DNA from: Dethiobacter sp.
GTDB lineage: Bacteria; Bacillota_D; Dethiobacteria; Dethiobacterales; Dethiobacteraceae
Assembly: GCA_018333395.1 (NCBI GenBank)
Contig: JAGXSQ010000112.1
Span: forward strand, 1-5,576
Direction: 5' to 3'
Length of the DNA stretch: 5,576 bases
Shown here: positions 1-5,052 of the stretch, one piece after another
Layout of the letters: each line of letters begins with the position of its first letter
How positions within the stretch are numbered: the stretch's first letter is position 1
The notes under the pieces: model-generated
Databases searched by the model: none
Told to the model about the DNA's origin: nothing
Seen by the model: only the letters and a program-made list of their open reading frames with translations
Position numbers and translations under genes: made by a program

Positions 1-1
1 T

Positions 2-343
2 GTGTTGTTTTCGGAAAGCGTAATCGGCATACTTAGCATATGGCTCGACAGAGGTGTTGGTATATGGGGGGCGGTTTATGGTATCTTGGCCGGAGTGTTT
101 GGCGCCAGAGGAAAACTTAAGACCTTGCTCTTGTCCATGAATATAGCCTCTGTGATCTTAGGGATGGTAATGCTGGGGGTGGGGCTGTATGCGTTTTTGA
201 GCGGCCAGCCTGATCACATCTGGTTTCTGTTTGTGCGAATGGGAGCTATATTGGTCTGTGTATTTTTCCCGCTATTTTTCGTAGCAAGAGCCATTTACCG
301 GATGTTTGAATTGAACAAAATGAAGCTTAAAGATCTGGCCTGA
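2..343 (+). CDS. small three-helix membrane protein of unknown function (5' end probably outside window)
   Basis: The frame is open to the window edge. The first visible codon is GTG, directly followed by TTG, and no ribosome binding site can be seen, so the true start may lie a few codons upstream. The 113 visible residues hold three hydrophobic segments at about 17-36, 43-66 and 73-97, followed by a basic, charged cytoplasmic-looking tail (about 99-113). A short Arg/Lys-rich turn (ARGKLK, 35-40) joins helices 1 and 2, and a GQPDHIW motif (68-74) sits between helices 2 and 3. From memory this pattern, a Trp-Leu-Asp-Arg start, a glycine-rich first helix and a GQPxHxW loop, resembles a family of small uncharacterised bacterial membrane proteins. 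No catalytic or transport motif is visible and I assign no function. It is followed by a gene-free stretch with a hairpin that may end its transcript. Confidence 0.7.
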   Translation: MLFSESVIGILSIWLDRGVGIWGAVYGILAGVFGARGKLKTLLLSMNIASVILGMVMLGVGLYAFLSGQPDHIWFLFVRMGAILVCVFFPLFFVARAIYRMFELNKMKLKDLA

Positions 344-629
344 CCGAGTATTTTAAACCGGCTTGCGTTTAGTATATCGCCAAATAAGGCAAGCGGAACA
401 GCCGGCAAGAGCCTGCATAGCACCAGGCCGACCGGTTTATCCCGATCGGCCTGGTGCGCATATTTAACTAGTCAGCAGAAGGTGGGAGCGCCGCCGCGGA
501 TCCTGAGCCGGTTCCAGCCTTCCGGACGGTTTCCTAGATCTGGCGCAGCGCCTCATTCATTCCCAAACACTTTGACGGAAAGCCGCTTGGACGTCCAGCA
601 CGCAATCTTGTTTTCTGTGGCAAATACTG
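344..629. other. gene-free intergenic region
   Basis: No reading frame with a convincing start and ribosome binding site was found on either strand. The stretch holds the hairpin at 420-457 and the upstream part of the promoter for the toxin-antitoxin pair. Between about 480 and 560 it is visibly richer in G and C than the genes around it and contains a small odd palindrome, GGCGC-A-GCGCC, at 542-552. On the minus strand, short open stretches end near 535-570 but lack a start and resemble nothing I recognise. Confidence 0.5.
420..457. terminator. strong stem-loop, possible terminator of the upstream membrane gene
   Basis: A perfect 12-bp stem pairs 420-431 (GCACCAGGCCGA) with 446-457 (TCGGCCTGGTGC). 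After one mismatch (432/445), three more pairs (433-435 with 442-444) extend it, closing a 6-nt loop at 436-441. The stem is GC-rich and begins 77 bases after the stop of the upstream gene. The downstream flank is only modestly T-rich (ATATTT) and there is no proper U-tract, so it is a less than classical intrinsic terminator. It could instead stabilise the transcript end. Confidence 0.5.
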
Positions 630-635
630 TATAAT
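608..635 (+). promoter_or_regulatory. sigma-A-type promoter for mntA-hepT
   Basis: A perfect -10 hexamer TATAAT lies at 630-635. A weak -35 match, TTGTTT (608-613), sits 16 bp upstream. Transcription would start near 642, giving a leader of about 40 nt before the TTG start codon. The -35 is poor, so the -10 carries the call. Confidence 0.6.
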
Positions 636-666
636 ATAAAAGACGGTAAGCATTTCAGTTGAGTTG

Positions 667-673
667 AAAGGAG
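667..673 (+). promoter_or_regulatory. ribosome binding site that fixes the TTG start of mntA
   Basis: AAAGGAG lies 10 nt before the TTG at 684. No in-frame ATG occurs before codon 64, well past the catalytic motif, so the TTG start is well supported. Confidence 0.75.
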
Positions 674-683
674 AATAATAACA

Positions 684-1100
684 TTGAGCCAACTGGTTCG
701 AGTAGACATAAACACAATTAAGGATAGCTTAATACCTTTTCTTAAGTCAAGGAAAGTAATTTCGGGAGCTTATCTTTTTGGTTCAGTTCTGGATCGCTGC
801 CGCCCGGACAGCGATATCGATGTCGGCATTTTGTTAGTCCCGGGCATTGCCTATCCGGAAGCTGAAAAAATAATGGAAGAACTGTACCTGAAACTCCCTC
901 CTGTTAACAGACGACCCTATGATATAATTATTCTTAACCACTGTTCCGCAATTTTTGCCTATCGTGTAATTACCGGGGGCCGGTTGATTTATGCAGATAA
1001 TATGGAAACAGTCACTGATTTCATGGAGAGTATAAGCAGGCAGCGGGCTGAAAACTACCCCCGTTACCGCCGGGCTTTGGAACTAATTGCTAAAGGATGA
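684..1100 (+). CDS. mntA: MntA-type minimal nucleotidyltransferase antitoxin
   Basis: This 138-residue protein has the nucleotidyltransferase core. YLFGS (30-34) leads into the metal-binding pair D44 and D46 within PDSDIDVGIL (41-50), and D80 in RPYDIII is the likely third acidic residue. The length fits the stand-alone MNT family. In the MntA/HepT toxin-antitoxin systems (type VII), MntA transfers AMP from ATP onto a tyrosine of HepT and so inactivates the toxin; that role is inferred here from the motif and the neighbour. It acts in the cytoplasm. The start is TTG with a good ribosome binding site, and the stop codon overlaps hepT. One oddity is that the spacing between Gly-Ser and Asp-X-Asp is nine residues (GSX9DXD), whereas the usual family spacing is ten. 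The basic C-terminal segment (about 119-138) has no recognised motif. Confidence in the family is high, in activity moderate. Confidence 0.85.
   Translation: MSQLVRVDINTIKDSLIPFLKSRKVISGAYLFGSVLDRCRPDSDIDVGILLVPGIAYPEAEKIMEELYLKLPPVNRRPYDIIILNHCSAIFAYRVITGGRLIYADNMETVTDFMESISRQRAENYPRYRRALELIAKG
1092..1097 (+). promoter_or_regulatory. ribosome binding site favouring the 1106 start of hepT
   Basis: AAAGGA lies 8 nt upstream of ATG 1106. The same bases run into the alternative ATG at 1097, which would leave no spacing at all, so initiation at 1106 is more likely. The site lies inside the last codons of mntA, suggesting coupled translation. Confidence 0.6.
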
Positions 1101-1105
1101 ACAAT

Positions 1106-1534
1106 ATGGCTGTGGACACCGAAAGAGTTATGCAAAAAATTGCCTTTATCAAAGAGCAGATCAGCGACATAAAAACACTGACAGACACGGCAGACGCTGC
1201 TAGGATATTAAATGATAAAATCATGATCAAAGGGTTGAAATACTCTCTGCAAACGGCAATTGAGTCAATGATTGATATCGCTTTTCATGTTGCAGCCAAA
1301 AAATACTCTTGCGCGCCTGAAGAATCCCGCGATGCCTTGCGTGTCCTAAAAAACAACAGGATTATCACAAATGAGGAATTTGAAATCTTCTCATCCATGG
1401 TCGGATTCCGAAACAGAATGGTTCATCTGTATCAAAGTATTTCCAATGAGCGTGTTTATGAATACGCGATCAACAAACTTGATAACTTTGACATGTTTAT
1501 TAACAGGATAAATGCTCTTATCCGGAAGCCATAA
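1106..1534 (+). CDS. hepT: HepT-type HEPN-domain ribonuclease toxin
   Basis: The start at 1106 gives 142 residues; a start at ATG 1097, which overlaps the mntA stop as ATGA, would add three (MNN). I prefer 1106 because of ribosome binding site spacing and because HepT proteins usually begin close to the motif seen here. The protein is all-helical in character and carries the HEPN RNase signature RX4HXY as RNRMVHLY (R105, H110, Y112 counted from 1097). In the family, Arg and His form the composite active site of a dimer that cleaves RNA, and the Tyr is the residue modified by the partner MntA. All three are present, so the toxin looks catalytically intact. The adjacent upstream nucleotidyltransferase gene makes this a standard antitoxin-first type VII pair. 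Such modules act in phage defence or stress response; which applies here cannot be read from the sequence. Confidence 0.87.
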   Translation: MAVDTERVMQKIAFIKEQISDIKTLTDTADAARILNDKIMIKGLKYSLQTAIESMIDIAFHVAAKKYSCAPEESRDALRVLKNNRIITNEEFEIFSSMVGFRNRMVHLYQSISNERVYEYAINKLDNFDMFINRINALIRKP

Positions 1535-1574
1535 AAATTATTTTTTTCAACATATCCGCACAGGGGACACCCAA

Positions 1575-1748
1575 TTAGGGATTGACCGTGGTCAGACGAT
1601 TGCTCGCAAATTCGGCTGCCAGTTGTATCGTGGAGGTAGATACAAAATGGCATGGGTAAGGAGTATCTCTTCGGAACCCGCTAGTTCGGTTTTCTACCGC
1701 TTGCCACCCGTCCTCATGTAGTAATTTTAGCATTTCTCCGACCTTCAT
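1575..1748 (-). pseudogene. hicA: degenerate hicA-like mRNA interferase gene
   Basis: Read on the minus strand, ATG at 1748-1746 opens 57 codons ending in TAA at 1577-1575. The first 15 residues, MKVGEMLKLLHEDGW, are a very close match to the start of HicA toxins, and the total length fits the usual 58-62 residues. An AAGGGAG ribosome binding site (1756-1762) lies 7 nt before the ATG. After about residue 20 the similarity fades: where HicA has the catalytic Gly-Ser-His, this frame reads TSGFRRD (22-28), with no His. The rest aligns only loosely with the HicA beta-strands and lacks the usual terminal SILKQAG helix. No hicB antitoxin follows, since hepT converges only 40 bp away. I infer a decayed toxin gene. 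It could be a diverged non-catalytic relative, and the family match rests mainly on the N-terminus. Confidence 0.45.
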
Positions 1749-1755
1749 TGTTACT

Positions 1756-1762
1756 CTCCCTT
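1756..1762 (-). promoter_or_regulatory. ribosome binding site of the hicA-like frame
   Basis: On the minus strand this reads AAGGGAG, 7 nt before the ATG at 1748. A good site in front of the HicA-like N-terminus is the main sign that this was once, or still is, a translated gene. Confidence 0.5.
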
Positions 1763-1946
1763 CTTACAATATATGTATGTTTTACTGGTATGCAGGCGCG
1801 ATCGGTTTCTGCCGGATATTCTGCCTTGTAATCATTTTCTTCGTCATGGCGCAGTTAAAACGGGAGAAGGTGGCGTTATTTTCTGGATTTTCAGCATGGG
1901 TTGACATGCAGTTCCTAATCTCTAGTCGGCTCTATTGAAAAAGTGA
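1763..1946. other. intergenic region without a recognisable gene
   Basis: Only short frames occur here: 43 codons on the plus strand from 1773, and two of about 20 codons on the minus strand. None has a ribosome binding site or a recognisable motif. A TTGACA at 1901-1906 has no -10 partner at the right distance. It lies across a small inverted repeat, GCATG (1894-1898) and CATGC (1905-1909). The region separates the toxin-antitoxin segment from the efflux operon. Confidence 0.4.
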
Positions 1947-1975
1947 TTGACATATCCAGAGGCGGCATATATTAT
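1947..1975 (+). promoter_or_regulatory. near-consensus sigma-A promoter of the efflux operon
   Basis: A perfect -35 TTGACA (1947-1952) and a -10 TATTAT (1970-1975) are separated by the ideal 17 bp. Transcription would begin near 1982, inside the palindrome described next. So strong a promoter directly before a TetR-family gene fits a unit held down by its own repressor. Confidence 0.8.
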
Positions 1976-1980
1976 GATAC

Positions 1981-1994
1981 TAAGTGATTACTTA
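1981..1994 (+). promoter_or_regulatory. candidate operator for the TetR-family repressor
   Basis: TAAGTGATTACTTA is an inverted repeat in which six of seven base pairs are symmetric (only 1986/1989 fails). It covers the expected transcription start of the regulator gene, where a bound repressor would block initiation. The half-site AAGTGATT occurs again at 1941-1948, overlapping the -35 box. Autoregulation through such sites is common in the TetR family; the assignment here is inference from position and symmetry. Confidence 0.55.
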
Positions 1995-2014
1995 CATTAG
2001 GAGATGGTAAAAAT

Positions 2015-2596
2015 ATGGAAGCCACCCGGGCCAGGATATTGAAAGCTGCCCTCGAACTATTTTCCCGATATGGATTTAACGGCACAACAACGCGCGAACT
2101 GGCCAGAAAGGCTGAGGTTACTGAAGTTACTCTTTTCCGGTATTTTCCTACTAAAGAAAATCTGTTTGCAGAAGTGGTATGCGTATACTTGCCTAGTCCT
2201 GATTTCAAGGAAACAGTATCTCAGGCTAAAGCGATGAGCTACCGGGAGTCGCTTAAATTTATTGCCTCAGCCTTCCTTGAAGGCCTGTACCAGAACGAAG
2301 GTTTGATCCGCATCATGTATATGCAGGCGCAAAGCCATTATCAACTTATGGAAAATATTTATGCTTCTTTAGTGAAAAACCTCGTAATTCTTCTCGCAGA
2401 TTATTTTGAAGAGATGCAACAGAAGAATCTGATCCGCAAATTCAACCCTACTATTGGCGCCAATGCCTTTCTGGGTATGTGGATAGCCTTTTATGAGGCT
2501 GAAGAGCTGTTGCCTTCTGCACAGAATTTTACGGATAAGTTAAATGAGACGCTAGATGAATATATCGATATATTCATGCTCGGCACCCAAAGATAA
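2015..2596 (+). CDS. TetR/AcrR-family transcriptional repressor of the efflux operon
   Basis: This 193-residue protein has the typical TetR layout. An N-terminal three-helix DNA-binding domain covers about residues 5-51, with the helix-turn-helix in TTTRELARKAEVTEVTLFRY (24-43) followed by the family hallmark FPTKENLF. A helical ligand-binding and dimerisation domain fills the rest. The C-terminal domain has no feature from which I can name the ligand. The start is ATG with AGGAG (1999-2003) 11 nt upstream, slightly far but the best available; an ATG at 2004 is out of frame. The gene is first in an apparent operon, 29 bp ahead of the adaptor gene. It probably represses its own promoter and the pump genes through the palindrome at 1981-1994, and is released by a small, probably hydrophobic, pump substrate. 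Family call is firm; target and ligand are inferred. Confidence 0.9.
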   Translation: MEATRARILKAALELFSRYGFNGTTTRELARKAEVTEVTLFRYFPTKENLFAEVVCVYLPSPDFKETVSQAKAMSYRESLKFIASAFLEGLYQNEGLIRIMYMQAQSHYQLMENIYASLVKNLVILLADYFEEMQQKNLIRKFNPTIGANAFLGMWIAFYEAEELLPSAQNFTDKLNETLDEYIDIFMLGTQR

Positions 2597-2609
2597 ACTG
2601 TTTATTTGG

Positions 2610-2616
2610 AAAGGAG
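2610..2616 (+). promoter_or_regulatory. ribosome binding site fixing the GTG start of the adaptor gene
   Basis: AAAGGAG lies 9 nt before GTG 2626. The ATG at 2624, two bases earlier, is in another frame and is followed at once by TGA, so it cannot be the start. Confidence 0.7.
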
Positions 2617-2625
2617 AAGGAAGAT

Positions 2626-3513
2626 GTGACTGAAACTGACAAGGGGACCGAAAAAACGGAAATGGAATTAAACGGAAGGTTAAAACACAGAAAAGGAAGA
2701 GGCGAAATGAGCATCAGTATAAAATCATTTGTAGTAGCTCTGACTGTGATCGCTATTTTGGCTGCGGCAGGAACGGGGATATATTTATACATTGAATACC
2801 AGAATCAATGGGTAACTACCAATAATGCAGTTGTAGAAGGGCGAATATATACCGTATCATCGCCAGTCCCGGGACTTGTCGGCGCAATTGCTGCGGATGA
2901 GAATACTCGTGTTTCCAAAGGGGATTTGCTGTCAGAAATAGACTCTACCCTGCAAGAGCTGTCCGTGCAAAAAATAAAGGCTGCCATTGAAGCGAATAAT
3001 CTTACTCTAGAGGCGCTTGGAGTTCAGCCTGAACGCAAGGTTGATCTGGAAATGGCCAGAGCCAGGCAGAGGGAACTAAAACTTTTATTGGAAGAAGCGG
3101 AATTTTTGCTCCATCAGTTCCAGATACGTTCACCTGCAGCCGGATATATCGCCAATCGCCTGGTGGAAACCGGTGAATACGTGTTCCCCGGCCAGCCGCT
3201 AATGTCTGTGGTCAACCTTGAAGATCTTTGGATCACCGCCAACTTTACCGAAGAACAGATTAAATATTTACGCCAAGGGCAGGAAGTAGATATACACATT
3301 GACGCTTTCCCGGAGGAGCGGTTGCGGGGAAGGGTGGCCGGCGTCATGCCTGCGGGGGGCGCTGCTTTTTCCCTGTTTCCTCCAGACGCCACCGCGGCGA
3401 ATTGGGTACGCGTTGCGCAACGGATACCGGTTAGAATCATACTTGAAGATGCCATACCTGAAAATATGCGCTTGCGACAGGGTATGCTGGCAAGGGTGAG
3501 GGTAGAGCGCTAA
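2626..3513 (+). CDS. emrA: HlyD/EmrA-family membrane fusion (periplasmic adaptor) protein
   Basis: The 295 residues run as follows: a charged cytoplasmic tail (1-33), one membrane anchor (about 34-57), the first half of a lipoyl/barrel-sandwich domain (about 65-106, with TTNNAVVEG and VSSPVPGLV), a short helical hairpin (about 107-164, turning near the Gly and Pro at 132-135), the second lipoyl half (165-197, RSPAAGYI), and a beta-barrel domain (198-295). AFSLFPPDATAANWV followed by QRIPVRI (247-271) is characteristic of EmrA-type adaptors. The adaptor links an inner-membrane MFS pump to the outside or to an outer-membrane channel. It is shorter than E. coli EmrA (about 390 residues), mainly because the coiled-coil hairpin is shorter. 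The start is GTG; an internal ATG at 2707, with AAAGGAAG 7 nt upstream, is an alternative that would remove the tail. It lies 29 bp after the regulator and 29 bp before the transporter gene. Confidence 0.87.
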   Translation: MTETDKGTEKTEMELNGRLKHRKGRGEMSISIKSFVVALTVIAILAAAGTGIYLYIEYQNQWVTTNNAVVEGRIYTVSSPVPGLVGAIAADENTRVSKGDLLSEIDSTLQELSVQKIKAAIEANNLTLEALGVQPERKVDLEMARARQRELKLLLEEAEFLLHQFQIRSPAAGYIANRLVETGEYVFPGQPLMSVVNLEDLWITANFTEEQIKYLRQGQEVDIHIDAFPEERLRGRVAGVMPAGGAAFSLFPPDATAANWVRVAQRIPVRIILEDAIPENMRLRQGMLARVRVER

Positions 3514-3542
3514 ACTTTAAGCAGCGAGCGGGGGTTAATTTT

Positions 3543-5039
3543 GTGGAAACTGAAACGAAAAGCAACAAGTGGCTGATCCTGCTGGCTGTATCTATTCCAT
3601 TTTTTATGGCGGAGATGGCCGGAACCAGCATATTTGTAGCATTTGAAACCATCGCGTCAGATTTAAATGTCGGCATTGACCGTTCGGTCTGGCTGACAAC
3701 CCTTTACCTTGCCGTGAATGCGGCGATGATTCCTTTGGCTGGTTGGTTGGGTAATAGGTTTGGTTACAAGAAGGTTATTCTCTCAGGGATTGCCGTTTTT
3801 ACGGTGGGCGCGCTGCTTAGCGCATTGGCGCAAAACTTTGAAGCATTGGTCATCTTCCGTGCGCTGCAAGGTTTGGGCGATGGACCCATAGTGCCTATCT
3901 CCACAGCTTTGCTGCTTGAAACATTCCCGCCAAAAGAGCGCGGCAGAATGACAGTCGTGAGCATGCTGGCGGTAGGGATGGCTCCCGCGCTTGGTCCGTT
4001 TAGCGCATCATGGATAGTGGAGGAAATCGGCTGGCGCGGGATTTTCTATATGAACGTGGGCTTAGGCCTGTTATCATTTGCCGCTGTAACGGCCTTGATA
4101 CCGCTTATGCCGCGGCCCGCTCAGGCTGCGAAAGTCAATTGGCCTGGTTTTGCTCTGCTGGCTATCGGTACAGGCAGCCTGCAGCTGTTTCTCGACAGGG
4201 GCGAGTCCCGCAACTGGTTTGCTACAGATTGGATTTTGGGATTATTTATAGTCGCGGCCATTTCGTTGCCGCTATTTTTTGTGATTACGATAATCAAAAA
4301 AGACAACAGTGTGCTTGACCTGAGACTTTTAAAAGATATCCAATTTTTAACGGGAAATTTAGCCCTTATACTCCTTTCCGGGGCGCTTTTCGGAGCTCTA
4401 ACGCTCAAAATGATCTACCTGCAATGGCTCATGGGCTACACCCCTATTCTTTCGGGAATTTATTATGCGACAGTCGCCGGAGCAATGTTTTTTTGTTCCG
4501 TCCTGGCCGGAGTTCTCACCGACAAGATTAACCCTAGATGGCCTGTGGTATTTGGCCTGCCGATATGTATATACGGTCTGCTCCTGGCCTCCCGGCTGAC
4601 GCTTTACAGTGATTTGCGCGGCATTCTGATTGCAGGCATCGTAATGGGCGCAGGGGTAGCCTTTGTTATGGTGCCTGTCTCCGTAACGGTATTCGCGTCA
4701 ATACAACGCCAAGATATGGCCGCGGCTTCAGTGTTGAACAGTTACCTGTCGGTTATAAGCGGAGCTGTATCGATTTCGCTGGTCATGGTTTTGCTCATGC
4801 GCAGGATAGAGATCCACACGGCTAGTTTAGGATCTGCTCTAAGACACGGAAATCCAGCGGTTGAAACAGCGGCTTTTTATCTGGGAGAGGAATCCTTGCT
4901 TGCCGCTTTGCAATTAATGCTATCAAGACAAGCGGTCATGTTCTCTTTTAACGATGTATTGTATTCTTTGACCTTTTTGCTTCTTTTTTTGCTTCTTTAT
5001 CTGCCCTTTATGAAAAAGGCGCGGCAAGACCAGTGGTAG
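3543..5039 (+). CDS. emrB: EmrB-type DHA2-family MFS drug/proton antiporter
   Basis: This 498-residue protein is strongly hydrophobic, with about 14 predicted membrane helices and the normal DHA2 length. Motif A in the loop between helices 2 and 3 reads GWLGNRFGYKK (67-77), motif B in helix 4 is RALQGLG (106-112), and LDRGESRNWF (217-226) is a DHA2/EmrB-type loop. A weaker second motif-A-like stretch (AGVLTDKINPRW) lies at 322-333. Such proteins export hydrophobic drugs, bile salts, uncouplers or similar compounds in exchange for protons, here presumably with the adjacent adaptor. Two signature motifs deviate: the helix-1 pattern DTTIVNVALPTI is replaced by AGTSIFVAFETI (26-37), and motif C reads APALGP (147-152) instead of GPxxGG. 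The start is GTG with a weak G-rich site (3530-3534) 8 nt upstream, so translation may be coupled to the adaptor gene. The substrate cannot be named. Confidence 0.88.
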   Translation: METETKSNKWLILLAVSIPFFMAEMAGTSIFVAFETIASDLNVGIDRSVWLTTLYLAVNAAMIPLAGWLGNRFGYKKVILSGIAVFTVGALLSALAQNFEALVIFRALQGLGDGPIVPISTALLLETFPPKERGRMTVVSMLAVGMAPALGPFSASWIVEEIGWRGIFYMNVGLGLLSFAAVTALIPLMPRPAQAAKVNWPGFALLAIGTGSLQLFLDRGESRNWFATDWILGLFIVAAISLPLFFVITIIKKDNSVLDLRLLKDIQFLTGNLALILLSGALFGALTLKMIYLQWLMGYTPILSGIYYATVAGAMFFCSVLAGVLTDKINPRWPVVFGLPICIYGLLLASRLTLYSDLRGILIAGIVMGAGVAFVMVPVSVTVFASIQRQDMAAASVLNSYLSVISGAVSISLVMVLLMRRIEIHTASLGSALRHGNPAVETAAFYLGEESLLAALQLMLSRQAVMFSFNDVLYSLTFLLLFLLLYLPFMKKARQDQW

Positions 5040-5052
5040 TTTTTGAAATTTC

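Noticed and set aside
467..540. Cluster of six-base palindromes (ACTAGT, CCGCGG, GGATCC, TCCGGA, AGATCT) resembling a cloning polylinker
   Set aside because: The sites are spread over about 75 bp with unrelated bases between them, no vector sequence flanks them, and AGATCT also occurs in the neighbouring gene; chance in a GC-rich spacer is simpler.
1506..1547. GGATAA/TTATCC hairpin followed by a T-run as the hepT terminator
   Set aside because: The 6-bp stem is inside the coding region and 17 bases separate it from the T-run, too far for an intrinsic terminator; the T-run alone is not enough.
1512..1721. 69-codon plus-strand frame downstream of hepT
   Set aside because: Its ATG lies inside hepT, it has no ribosome binding site or recognisable motif, and it runs opposite to the better supported hicA-like frame.
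1725..1853. Open minus-strand stretch reading into the hicA-like frame, considered as the tail of a hicB antitoxin
   Set aside because: It begins right after a stop without a start codon, and I could not match its sequence to HicB.
1773..1904. 43-codon plus-strand frame in the intergenic region
   Set aside because: No ribosome binding site, unlikely composition and no family resemblance.
1901..1906. TTGACA as a second promoter -35 box
   Set aside because: No acceptable -10 hexamer lies 15-19 bp downstream, whereas the promoter at 1947-1975 is near perfect.
3114..3455. 113-codon minus-strand frame inside the adaptor gene
   Set aside because: Shadow of the strongly supported plus-strand gene, without a start site or domain of its own.
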